From Erythrobacter sp. KY5 (GTDB lineage Bacteria; Pseudomonadota; Alphaproteobacteria; Sphingomonadales; Sphingomonadaceae), in contig NZ_CP021912.1 in NCBI RefSeq assembly GCF_003264115.1, positions 2,215,001-2,279,000 of the forward strand: a stretch of 64,000 bases of DNA. The letters run 5' to 3'. This document shows positions 45,963-54,478 of the stretch, one piece after another. Made by a program: the position numbers and the translations under genes. Under the pieces are notes generated by a model that worked only from the letters and a program-made list of their open reading frames with translations, was not told where the DNA came from and did no database searches. The first letter of the stretch is position 1. Each line of letters opens with the position of its first letter.

Positions 45963-46892
45963 TCAAGCGGCTGCGGTAGCGATCCGTTCGGCAAGGCGCG
46001 CCTGGGCGGCGACGAGGCGGCTCATGACCTTGAGGTCGGTCTCGCTCAGTTGCAGAGCGGTGTCGGCCCACATCTCAGTGATCTCATTGAGTTCCTGAAG
46101 ATGAAGCTTCCAGACGCGCTTGGTTGCCATCCGGGCCCCGACCAGACCGGCATGGCGGCGTTCAGACTTCTTGATGAACTCGCGAACCGCGTTCGCCCCG
46201 TCACCAGGTTCTGCCAGCTGGTTGACGATTCCGAACTCGTACATCTGTTCGGCCGTAAAGGTCTCGTTCGAAACGATGATCTTGTCAGCTAGAGCCGATC
46301 CTAGTTTGCGAACCAGCAAAGCGTGAGCGCCCATGCCTGGATACAAACCGAACATCACTTCCGGCAGTCCGAACGTCGCGTGCCGCTCCGCAATGATGTA
46401 GTCGAACGACAACAGCGCCTCGAACCCGCCGCCCAGCGCAGTGCCTTGAACCAGACCGACGGTGAGCATCGGGATGTCCAAAGTGCGGATGTTGCGATCC
46501 AGTATGTTGCAGCAACGATGCCCGTACTCGACGAGAGCGTCGCGGTCCCGTTCCCTGATGAGGCGCTGGAAAAGGTCAAGGTCGCCGCCAAAGCAGAACA
46601 CATCGGGCGACCTGCTTCCAAGGATCAGATAGCGCAAAGGCACCTTGTCGGGGCCGAACCCGCTCTCGATCAGATCCTGCCAGTTTTCGAAATCACCGAG
46701 CATGGTCGGAGTGAACGATGGCCGCCCTTCCGGGTTCATATACGTCCACAGCGCCGCGCTGCGGTCGTCGTAAAGGACATCGAGTTCCTGCAGGGAGAAG
46801 AGTTTTTCAGGGATGGAATTGTGGATCGCGCTCTCGGCGATCAAATCTTCATCGCCTGTCCATGGAATTGCCTTGCCGACGCTGCTGTCCAT
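45963..46892 (-). CDS. RpfF-like crotonase (putative diffusible signal factor synthase)
   Basis: The 309-residue crotonase-fold protein is unlike beta-oxidation hydratases but matches the DSF synthase RpfF across its length. FGGDLDLFQRLIRERDRD, then VQGTALGGGFEALLS, GLPEVMFGLYPGMGAH, and near the C-terminus ITEMWADTALQLSETDLK. The two glutamates needed in RpfF (Glu141 and Glu161 in Xanthomonas) correspond to Glu158 and Glu178 here. It may make a cis-2-unsaturated fatty-acid signal from acyl-ACP. I chose the ATG at 46892, with GGAG upstream, over a TTG at 46907. It follows the XrtA locus on the same strand. No RpfR or RpfC sensor is in the window. Confidence 0.82.
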   Translation of the reverse strand: MDSSVGKAIPWTGDEDLIAESAIHNSIPEKLFSLQELDVLYDDRSAALWTYMNPEGRPSFTPTMLGDFENWQDLIESGFGPDKVPLRYLILGSRSPDVFCFGGDLDLFQRLIRERDRDALVEYGHRCCNILDRNIRTLDIPMLTVGLVQGTALGGGFEALLSFDYIIAERHATFGLPEVMFGLYPGMGAHALLVRKLGSALADKIIVSNETFTAEQMYEFGIVNQLAEPGDGANAVREFIKKSERRHAGLVGARMATKRVWKLHLQELNEITEMWADTALQLSETDLKVMSRLVAAQARLAERIATAAA

Positions 46893-47114
46893 TGCGCGTA
46901 ACTCCAATTCGACCCTGATACGCTTGACATCGTGATGCAGCGCGTTTGCGACCTTTTGGTCTGCTTTAACCCATTGCTAACCTACCACTTAGCTAAGAGG
47001 CAAACATTTATTTGAGTTTATGTGATGGGATGAGTCTCTATTTGGGCCAAATTTCATACAGATGAGACATTATATTCTCTTGCATTTGGGATAAACGCGG
47101 TTGTGCGCTGAGTC
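46893..47114 (-). promoter_or_regulatory. AT-rich promoter region of the RpfF-like gene
   Basis: This 222-base spacer is clearly richer in A and T than its surroundings, mostly at 46970-47100. It contains the perfect palindrome CTTAGCTAAG at 46988-46997. On the minus strand TTGCCT (near 46998-47003) lies 17 bases from TTAGCA, a possible weak -35/-10 pair that brackets the palindrome. This suggests the RpfF-like gene has its own regulated promoter rather than depending on the XrtA operon. Confidence 0.45.
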
Positions 47115-49013
47115 CTATCCCGAGACATTCAGGTGCTTGAGCGAGCGATCCAGCATCAGCAATTGCCAAAGAATGCGCGAGTTGTCGCTGCGACCTGAAA
47201 TGTGGTCATCGCAAAGTCGCTTGATGGCGTTGGGTTTGAACCATCCCAACCCTGACAAGGTCGAACTTGATGCGATCATCCGGGCCTCGCCGCTCAGCGG
47301 CCCTCGCAGCCACTGCGCTATTGGGGTCACAAATCCTTGCTTTGGGCGATAGAGGATTTCGTCGGGAAGATAGCGTTCCATGCATTTCTTGAGCAGGTGC
47401 TTTCCCGTGGTCCCCTTCACCCTCATCCCTTCAGGCAGGCGGGAAGCAAATTCGACAAGCCGATGGTCGAGCAGCGGTTCTCGCGCTTCAAGGCTTACCG
47501 CCATACTCGTTCGATCGACCTTGGTGAGGATGTCACCGGGCAGCCAAAAAGTGAGATCGGCGTATTGTGCGCGGTCCAGACCGCTTCTTGCAGGAGCCGA
47601 GCGCATCAGAGAAACCAGCTCATCTTCTGCACGAAAGCCGCTCAAATTCCTGACAAATCCCGGATCGTACAAGGCCTCGCGCTGATCAAAACCAGCGACC
47701 GACAATCCGCGCGCGTATCCTTCTTCGCCGCTCTCGGCGAGAGCAAGCAGGGTTGCTTTGGCGCGCAAGGGTCGCGGGGCCCAGTCAGCCTTTGGCCAAA
47801 AGCGACCTAGCGTGCCGAAAAGCGACTGGCGCAATCCGGCCGGCAAGAGCGAGCGCACCCTCTCTTCGTTGTGGTGAAAGACTTGCCGCCGATATCCGGC
47901 GAACGCCTCATCCGCACCATCTCCGGATAAGGCAACGGTCACCTTTTCACGAGCGAGCTGACACACTCGCCATGTCGGCAAGGCTGACGCATCCGCGAAT
48001 GGTTCGTCAAACATCGCAGAGATTTGATCGATTGCGCCAAAGTCGTCGCTGGCGACTGTGCGGCTCTCGTGGTTAGTCTTGAACTTCTCCGCTATTTGCG
48101 AGGCGTAATCGGTTTCATCCAGTTCAGCGACATCGAAACCAATTGAACAAGTACGAACCGGCTCACTACTTGCTTCGCTCATCAGAGCAACGACGCTCGA
48201 GGAGTCTACTCCGCCCGACAGAAATGCGCCAAGAGGTACATCCGAGATCATGCGTGACTGGACAGCTTCACGCATCAAATGGACCAGTTCAGCTGACAGG
48301 TCCGCTTCGCTGCCCTTCGTGCGATCCGCAAAACTGATGTCCCACCACCTGCGCTGGGCCGGGACAGGGCGGCCCTGTTCGAGAAGCAGAAAGTGCCCGG
48401 CCTGCAGCTTCTCCACACCGCTCAGGATTGAGTGGCTGTCCGGGACATAACCCCATGTCAGATACGCATCCACCGCTTGGGGATTGACCCGGCGCCGCAT
48501 TTGCGGGTGAGCGAGAAGGCCCTTCAGTTCTGAAGAAAACGCCAGTCCGCCATCGGCAAGGCGGGTCATGAAAAGCGGCTTCACACCAAAACGGTCGCGC
48601 GCGAGGAGCAACTGCCGTTTGTCCAGGTCGTAAAGCGCGAAGGCAAACATGCCGTGGAGTTTATCGAGACAATCCACACCCCAGCGTTGCCAGGCGGTCA
48701 GAATGACCTCGGTGTCGCCAGACGTGCGAAACTTCGCGCCTTGGCCCTCCAGCTCGCGGCGCAGTTCACGAAAGTTGTAAATCTCGCCATTGAAAGCGAT
48801 GACCGCGCGCCCGTCAGCTGAAAGCATGGGCTGTGGTGAGCCTTCAAGATCTATAATCGAGAGGCGACGATGCCCCAGCCCGACGCCCTGCTCGGTCCAT
48901 ACACCCGCACCATCGGGACCGCGGTGTGCCATTGCGTCGCACATCCGTTCGATCCGCCTTGGATCGACCGGCTTTGGCGTTTCAGCATGAAAGATTCCGG
49001 CGATCCCGCACAT
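47115..49013 (-). CDS. XrtA/PEP-CTERM system amidotransferase (asparagine synthase-like)
   Basis: A 632-residue two-domain enzyme. The N-terminal class II glutaminase domain starts with catalytic Cys2 (MCGIAGIFHAE) and shows RHRGPDG-like AHRGPDGAG and AFNGEIYN. The synthetase domain has the PP-loop SGGVDSS at residues 266-272. It fits the TIGR03108 family, found next to exosortase A and thought to amidate a polysaccharide or sugar precursor. It starts 14 bases after the exosortase stop and is the last gene of the XrtA run. Confidence 0.92.
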   Translation of the reverse strand: MCGIAGIFHAETPKPVDPRRIERMCDAMAHRGPDGAGVWTEQGVGLGHRRLSIIDLEGSPQPMLSADGRAVIAFNGEIYNFRELRRELEGQGAKFRTSGDTEVILTAWQRWGVDCLDKLHGMFAFALYDLDKRQLLLARDRFGVKPLFMTRLADGGLAFSSELKGLLAHPQMRRRVNPQAVDAYLTWGYVPDSHSILSGVEKLQAGHFLLLEQGRPVPAQRRWWDISFADRTKGSEADLSAELVHLMREAVQSRMISDVPLGAFLSGGVDSSSVVALMSEASSEPVRTCSIGFDVAELDETDYASQIAEKFKTNHESRTVASDDFGAIDQISAMFDEPFADASALPTWRVCQLAREKVTVALSGDGADEAFAGYRRQVFHHNEERVRSLLPAGLRQSLFGTLGRFWPKADWAPRPLRAKATLLALAESGEEGYARGLSVAGFDQREALYDPGFVRNLSGFRAEDELVSLMRSAPARSGLDRAQYADLTFWLPGDILTKVDRTSMAVSLEAREPLLDHRLVEFASRLPEGMRVKGTTGKHLLKKCMERYLPDEILYRPKQGFVTPIAQWLRGPLSGEARMIASSSTLSGLGWFKPNAIKRLCDDHISGRSDNSRILWQLLMLDRSLKHLNVSG

Positions 49014-49027
49014 GGCTGGTCAAGCGG

Positions 49028-50059
49028 TTAGCCCAATGCTCCGGGGGCTACAATGCTCGCTGTTATTGCTGTGAGAATAACCATTGCGGCAAGACACGCG
49101 AACACAACGATTGCGCTCGACTGGAATCGCTCCATCGAGCGTATCAGCGCGAACCGCGCAACGCCATCAGCGGTCCAACCGTAGTTTTCGGGTTCCCGAT
49201 CAAAGTAGCGCCAGGCAGCAGCCAGGATCAAGGCGACGACAATCGCAAAGAATATCCAACCGTAGAAGATATGGTCGAAGCCTGCTGCGAACTCCACCCC
49301 CTGGCTCTGCGCGATGTAGATCGTGCCCCAGGCGCGGATACCGTTCGCAACAATCGGCACGACGATCGATGCGAGAATGAACAGCGCGCGGTGCGACCAG
49401 CGCTCAAACCTTGTGAAGCACACGAGCACAGCAAGTGTCACCATGGCGATCAGGAACTTTACGCCGGAACAGGCTTCGGCAACGATGAAGAGGCCCGCAG
49501 GGGTGTCGATGTAGATCCCATCGATTTCAGCCGGAATGCCGCTCCAAAGCGTAAGCGCAATTGAGATTTCGGCAGTGATAGCCTGAAGCGGGGGAATGAT
49601 TTCATCGCCGAATGGCACAAGGAACACTCCAAATGCGATAGGAAGCGCGAGAACCATTGAAGCTCTCGGGCCGATCGCCGCAATGACCATGCCTTGCAGC
49701 ATCCCCACCGCGCCAGCGTGGGCAATCAGATTGATTTCGCTCGCCCTTCCCATCAGCCACAGTCCCAGTCCCGCCGCAACAATCGCCAGACCTGGCGACC
49801 ATGAGCGCGGTACGACCTGAGCGAGTTCGCCGAACTTAAGCGCGACCAGCCAGCCAATGATTATCGGGACCAGAATGATGTGCGAATAGGTATCGATGTT
49901 CCACCATTGGTGCAGCATCTCGCCCCACTCGCGCGCTGTAAGAACGATCAAGGCAAATGAGGCAGCAGCCAGCAGGCCCAGTGCCTTTCGCCACTCGACC
50001 GGGATCTTTGCGATTGCCGCTGAAGAACTGCGAGATTGGGAGATGCTGTCAGGCTGCAT
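49028..50059 (-). CDS. xrtA: Exosortase A
   Basis: A 343-residue integral membrane transpeptidase/protease-like enzyme that processes PEP-CTERM proteins. The proposed catalytic set is complete: Cys197 in VAEACSGVKFL, Arg242 in VANGIRAWGT and His263 in GFDHIFYGW. About nine membrane spans are seen. After the core a last span follows and the protein stops at ASIVAPGALG. The EpsI domain often fused here in related XrtA proteins is absent. The ATG at 50059 overlaps the glycosyltransferase stop by 11 bases; the 452-residue frame starting at 50386 is not supported upstream of this. Confidence 0.92.
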   Translation of the reverse strand: MQPDSISQSRSSSAAIAKIPVEWRKALGLLAAASFALIVLTAREWGEMLHQWWNIDTYSHIILVPIIIGWLVALKFGELAQVVPRSWSPGLAIVAAGLGLWLMGRASEINLIAHAGAVGMLQGMVIAAIGPRASMVLALPIAFGVFLVPFGDEIIPPLQAITAEISIALTLWSGIPAEIDGIYIDTPAGLFIVAEACSGVKFLIAMVTLAVLVCFTRFERWSHRALFILASIVVPIVANGIRAWGTIYIAQSQGVEFAAGFDHIFYGWIFFAIVVALILAAAWRYFDREPENYGWTADGVARFALIRSMERFQSSAIVVFACLAAMVILTAITASIVAPGALG

Positions 50060-51284
50060 TGCGCGCCTCGCTGCTTTGACCTGTGATGAGAGCCTCCAAG
50101 GGAGAAAGCATCGCATCCCACGCATGGTTCTCAAGAACGAATTCCCGCGCAGCTTGGCCAAGCTGAACGGCCTTTTCCGGGTCATCGACCAACTTCGAAG
50201 CGCAAGCGGCCATCGCTCCCGCATTCGCTTCACAGACGAGCCAATGGCGCCCATCCTCAGCGTCGATCCCCGTTGCAGCCTGAGGTGTAAGGAGAACGGG
50301 TCGCGCCATCGCCATTGCTTCAAGGACTTTGTTTTGAACCCCTCTTGCGATGGTGAGTGGCGCGAGAACGCATGTCGCTGCAGCAAGAAAGGGGCGCACG
50401 TCGGGCACCTCTCCCCAGACCGTCACTCCTGGCTTTGCGTTGCGCGATGACAATGCCTTGGTCGGATTGCGACCTATGACATGCAGTCGGGCCTTCGGCT
50501 GAAGCTCCTGTAGCTGAGGCAGAAGTTCGTCGATTGCCCACAACACGGCCGCTTCATTGGGAGGATAATCCATCTGTCCGGTAAAGACGAAAGCGGGGCC
50601 ATCACTATCCAACAGAGCCTGATGAGGAACCACCTGCTCCGGATCGAAAGCATGCGCATCGATGCCGTTGCCGATGACCTGAACATTCGCCATCGAAGGA
50701 GATTGCAAGCGAGACTGGAAAAGCGCAGCCTCATTATCGCTGATCAGAACCGTCGCATCTGCGCGGCGACCCAGCCTCTCTTCTTCGCGTGCTAACAGGC
50801 GACCTTCGCGTGCGTTGAGCCAAACCCGCTGGCCCGCGGCTGCGTAACTTTCGAACTTGGCGCTATCGACATCGCACAGGTCAATAATCACACGGCCCGG
50901 ATATTCCGCCGGAATGTATTGACCCATCTGGCCCGAGAACACGACGATCGTTTCGATATCTTGCGACGCGATCGTCTCTTGTACCCAGCGTTCCAGCACG
51001 GTGCTGTAGAACGCGGTAAGGCTGACCGGCTTTCCAGAAAGCACTGCCTCCACGCCAGCAAGGACGAGTGGCTTACTGCGATTGGCGATAAGGTGCGACG
51101 TGGCCAAAGCTTCGAGTTCAGCGATTCCTGCCCGGTCTTCTTCGCTTTCGGAAAAGGCGCCGACATGCACCGGCGCAATCTTCGCAAGTTTGCGGAGCAG
51201 GTTCGCGCTGCGGATTTTGTCGCCGCGATTGGGCGGAAAAGGCACGCGGTGCGCAAGGAAGAGAATATTGCCCGTCACGACCAT
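50049..51284 (-). CDS. XrtA/PEP-CTERM-associated glycosyltransferase (TIGR03087-like)
   Basis: A 411-residue GT-B glycosyltransferase. The N-terminus reads ILFLAHRVPFPPNRGDKIRS, the hallmark of this XrtA-linked family. The C-terminal nucleotide-sugar domain contains FVFTGQMDYPPNEAAVLW and PLTIARGVQNKVLEAMAMARPVLL (acidic donor-binding motif). It should add a sugar to the exopolysaccharide repeat. The ATG at 51284 is four bases after the FemAB stop, with GAGG just before it. Longer frame from 51488 lies inside the FemAB gene. Confidence 0.9.
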   Translation of the reverse strand: MVVTGNILFLAHRVPFPPNRGDKIRSANLLRKLAKIAPVHVGAFSESEEDRAGIAELEALATSHLIANRSKPLVLAGVEAVLSGKPVSLTAFYSTVLERWVQETIASQDIETIVVFSGQMGQYIPAEYPGRVIIDLCDVDSAKFESYAAAGQRVWLNAREGRLLAREEERLGRRADATVLISDNEAALFQSRLQSPSMANVQVIGNGIDAHAFDPEQVVPHQALLDSDGPAFVFTGQMDYPPNEAAVLWAIDELLPQLQELQPKARLHVIGRNPTKALSSRNAKPGVTVWGEVPDVRPFLAAATCVLAPLTIARGVQNKVLEAMAMARPVLLTPQAATGIDAEDGRHWLVCEANAGAMAACASKLVDDPEKAVQLGQAAREFVLENHAWDAMLSPLEALITGQSSEARNAA

Positions 51285-51288
51285 CACC

Positions 51289-52350
51289 TCACGCCAGATC
51301 GCGCGCGATAAGCGGGCCCAGTCGATTGGCCACAGCCAGCGGGAGCTTCTTCCATACCGCGATCTTGCTTGCGTAAGCATCGCTCGTGGGATCGATGTCG
51401 CGCGCCTCTTCGCCTGGTGCGGTCCACGTCGAATATGTGAGAGGTTCAGGATCAAAGCCCCAGTTCTTCTTGAACCGGTATGGACCACTATCGGTTTTCG
51501 AACGGCCGAAATCGAAGCTGCTCATGCCCATTCGCCGCGCGTGGAGCATCAGCTCATAATACATCAGCTCATTTGCCCGCGCATCGCGAGAACAATGCTT
51601 GCCGCCGCCCCAGAAGGGCAGCACCGCGCCATTATGATAGAACGACAGGACGCTTGAGATTGGCACACCATCCTGAACGACTGTGAGGATATCGCTGCTT
51701 TCAGGAAACGCATCCAGCATCGCGCGGAAGAGCCGCTTCGGGAAAACAGGCGTTCCAAGGTTGCGCACGCTTTCTGAATAGACAGCGAAGTGAGCGGCAA
51801 TATCTTGCGAACTTCGACCGATCCTGACCTCAAGTCCGTTCTTCAGCCCCTTGCGAACCTCTGCGCGCGCTTTACGCGGGATCGCCAGCAATTCCGCCTC
51901 ATCGTCCTGCGCAAGGTCACGGGCAAACCCGCAATGTTTGTCGCTCACCGCTTTCCAACCCGGCGGAACAGGACCGCCGCGCATCTCGGCACTCGCAAAG
52001 CCATAGATCTGCGCATAATTCTCAACCGCACGTGCCAGAACGCGTGCGGCATCGTCACTCTCGGCGAGGATGCCTCCCCCAACTCCAAATCCGCTTGAGA
52101 CGAGTGCCTGCCCAAACAATAGGGAGCGCACCTCGGTAAGCGGAACCCAGCCCGTGATTGCGCCCATTTGTTCGGTAATGAAACCGCTTGCGCGGTGACC
52201 CGAGGCGCGTTCTGCTGCTTTCAGCCATTGCGGCAGATGAAACAGACTTCCCCTCTCTTCGCTAACGAACTCCTCAATTCGACGAGCGAGGCGGTCGTCG
52301 GACAAATCGACAAGCGATGCCGTAACGGTCATGTTGAGAGGCGCGTTCAT
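51289..52350 (-). CDS. XrtA/PEP-CTERM-associated FemAB-like acyltransferase
   Basis: A 353-residue protein of the FemAB/GNAT-type double-fold family (TIGR03019-like). Typical segments are SLFHLPQWLKAAERASGH, GTPVFPKRLFRAMLDAF, GAVLPFWGGGKHCSRD and DFGRSKTDSGPYRFKKNWGF. It may transfer an aminoacyl or acyl group to a polysaccharide or lipid carrier; the donor is unknown. Start overlaps the deacetylase stop by four bases. Confidence 0.9.
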   Translation of the reverse strand: MNAPLNMTVTASLVDLSDDRLARRIEEFVSEERGSLFHLPQWLKAAERASGHRASGFITEQMGAITGWVPLTEVRSLLFGQALVSSGFGVGGGILAESDDAARVLARAVENYAQIYGFASAEMRGGPVPPGWKAVSDKHCGFARDLAQDDEAELLAIPRKARAEVRKGLKNGLEVRIGRSSQDIAAHFAVYSESVRNLGTPVFPKRLFRAMLDAFPESSDILTVVQDGVPISSVLSFYHNGAVLPFWGGGKHCSRDARANELMYYELMLHARRMGMSSFDFGRSKTDSGPYRFKKNWGFDPEPLTYSTWTAPGEEARDIDPTSDAYASKIAVWKKLPLAVANRLGPLIARDLA

Positions 52351-53282
52351 GATAGCGCCTTTGCTTCCACCGGCGGGCGAATAAAGGGTTTCGCCCGGCG
52401 AGCCTCCCGGCGCGCAACCTCATCCATACGCCCCCAGTCAAACTCCGCGACAAGGGTGGCAAGCTTCCCGTCCATCTTGTCGAGATTTGTATAGTGACGC
52501 AGCTTCGAACGGATCGGAGCGTTGGCGACACGCGGCTGATCGGGATCGACTTCCCACGGATGGAAGTAGAAAACCGCCGGGCGCTGGTCCACCTTGTTGA
52601 CTTGACGGATGGCCCAGCGCGAAAATGCGTATGGCAGGACCCGAAAGAAGCCCCCTCCCCCTGCACCCACGCGGCGCTTGCCCAGCATCGCGGTGGTCAC
52701 CGGGATTTCAACAAGGTCGGACCCTTCGACCGGGTTAAACGCGAAACGAGGCGCGTCGCGCCACCCGTAATGGTCATGCCTTACTGGGGCCACGCTGGAC
52801 GAGTAGGCGTAGCCCTGCTCTGCAAGTTCCTCGAAGGCCCAGAGGCAACGCGGGTCGACAGAGAAACTTGGCGCGCGGTATCCGGTCACTTCCTGTCCGG
52901 AGCAATCTTCAAGGATCTCGCGGGCCTTGCGAATATCGTCGGCGAAGGCTTTGCGTTCGAACGTGAATACGCGCGCATGATCGTAACCATGGCTGGCGAT
53001 TTCGTGCCCCGCCTCTGCGATGCGTCTGACCATCGATGGATGGCGCTCTGCAATCCAGCCAAGAGTGAAGAAAGTGCCCTTCACCCCAGCCTCGCCGAAC
53101 AGGTCTAGGATGCGCGCGATATTGTCTTCGACCCGGGTGGAGATCGAGTCCCAGTCAGCCCGGTCGATTACGGTTTCGAAAGCGCCCACCTGAAACCAGT
53201 CTTCGACGTCAACTGAAAGACCATTCGCAATTGCGCGGCCCTCGATCATGTCGTGGTCTGAAAACGGATGAGGCGCGTTCAT
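52347..53282 (-). CDS. XrtA-associated polysaccharide deacetylase
   Basis: A 311-residue NodB-fold protein (TIGR03006-like) without a signal peptide. The opening GLSVDVEDWFQVGAF carries the Asp residues, and metal ligands lie in EIASHGYDHARV (His98 and His102). GYRAPSFSV and FYFHPWEVDPDQPR complete the catalytic site. It should remove acetyl groups from N-acetyl sugars of a polysaccharide precursor. The ATG at 53282 lies four bases after the ATPase stop. Confidence 0.92.
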   Translation of the reverse strand: MNAPHPFSDHDMIEGRAIANGLSVDVEDWFQVGAFETVIDRADWDSISTRVEDNIARILDLFGEAGVKGTFFTLGWIAERHPSMVRRIAEAGHEIASHGYDHARVFTFERKAFADDIRKAREILEDCSGQEVTGYRAPSFSVDPRCLWAFEELAEQGYAYSSSVAPVRHDHYGWRDAPRFAFNPVEGSDLVEIPVTTAMLGKRRVGAGGGGFFRVLPYAFSRWAIRQVNKVDQRPAVFYFHPWEVDPDQPRVANAPIRSKLRHYTNLDKMDGKLATLVAEFDWGRMDEVARREARRAKPFIRPPVEAKALS

Positions 53283-53285
53283 GGC

Positions 53286-54458
53286 TCAGGCAGCCTCGCG
53301 TGACGTGTCGTCCTCAAGCCATTCGATCAGCATCGTCAGCACGTGCCGGAACGAGCGCTCCTGCTCTTCAAGCCGCGATTCAATACGCTCCAAGGCCGCA
53401 CCAAGTCCCGTGTCAGCATCGCCCGATGCAGGCAAAGGCGATGCGCCCGCAGCCCGCAGATCGTTGATTGCAGCTTCAAGCTCTGCCGTTCGTGCATCGC
53501 GCTGGGCGAGAAGGGCCGCGACTTCCGTGGCAGGCACACTGTCAATGTCCTGCCGTTCAGCAGGCGCCGCTGAATGCGTCGATACCGAATGCTGTCCCAC
53601 AGGCTCGATGCTCAGGGGGCTCGGTTCGGGGCTCGATCCGCGCGACTGATCAGCGTTCATCTCAGCCATCACAGCGTCGAGCATTTGGCTTCCGACCTGA
53701 TCCTTTTCCTCGATCGCGCCGAGCAGAAGCAGACGATTCATGACCTGGTTTACGCGGCGCGGAATACCATCAGTCGCCTTGTACAGCGCCTCAAGCAGCC
53801 CTTCTTTAAACAGAGGGCGTCCGTCCCAGCCAACGTGACGCAGGCGATGAAAGATGTAATCCTCTACCTCATCTTCATCGAGAGCTTCGAGATGGTGCGA
53901 GGCGATAATGCGCTGGCGCAGCTGATCAAGATCGGGGTGATGCGCAAGCGTACGGCGAAACTCCGGCTGACCGAGCAAAAGGCTCTGCAAAAGCGGATGG
54001 GCACCGAGTTGAAAATTGGAGAGCATTCGCAGCTCTTCGAGAGCGGTAAAGTCAAGGTTCTGGCATTCGTCGACCACGAGCAGGCAGCGCCGCCCTTCGC
54101 GAGCCTCGTCCTGCAGAAAGCGTTCGATTGCGCCCAGTGCACCGGCCTTGTCATGACCTTCGACCGCGAGGCCGAAAGCCTGAGCGATGACGTGAATAAG
54201 CTCCTCACCGTCAAGAGCGCTGGTGACAACCTGCGCGACGGTAAGCGCTTCGGGGTCGATACGTTCCATCAGGTGCGCGACCAGTGTCGATTTACCCGCG
54301 CCAACCTCACCGGTGATTACGATGAAGCCTTCGCCCTGGTTCATGCCATAACCAAGATAGCTCATCGCCTTCTTGTGACTGGCGCTTTCGAAATAGAATT
54401 GCGGGTCCGGCGTGAGCTGGAATGGGCGTCCGCTGAAGCCGTAATATTGATCGTACAT
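53286..54458 (-). CDS. XrtA/PEP-CTERM-associated AAA ATPase
   Basis: A 390-residue ExeA-like ATPase (TIGR03015-like). The N-terminus MYDQYYGFSGRPFQLTPDP is characteristic. Walker A is TGEVGAGKSTL (about residues 49-59) and Walker B is CLLVVDECQNLD. A C-terminal segment after about residue 275 is Ser/Pro-rich, then a coiled coil (ALERIESRLEEQERSFRHVL). The role in polymer export or regulation is unproven. Confidence 0.92.
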   Translation of the reverse strand: MYDQYYGFSGRPFQLTPDPQFYFESASHKKAMSYLGYGMNQGEGFIVITGEVGAGKSTLVAHLMERIDPEALTVAQVVTSALDGEELIHVIAQAFGLAVEGHDKAGALGAIERFLQDEAREGRRCLLVVDECQNLDFTALEELRMLSNFQLGAHPLLQSLLLGQPEFRRTLAHHPDLDQLRQRIIASHHLEALDEDEVEDYIFHRLRHVGWDGRPLFKEGLLEALYKATDGIPRRVNQVMNRLLLLGAIEEKDQVGSQMLDAVMAEMNADQSRGSSPEPSPLSIEPVGQHSVSTHSAAPAERQDIDSVPATEVAALLAQRDARTAELEAAINDLRAAGASPLPASGDADTGLGAALERIESRLEEQERSFRHVLTMLIEWLEDDTSREAA

Positions 54459-54478
54459 CTCAGGTCAGCTCCGTGGGC

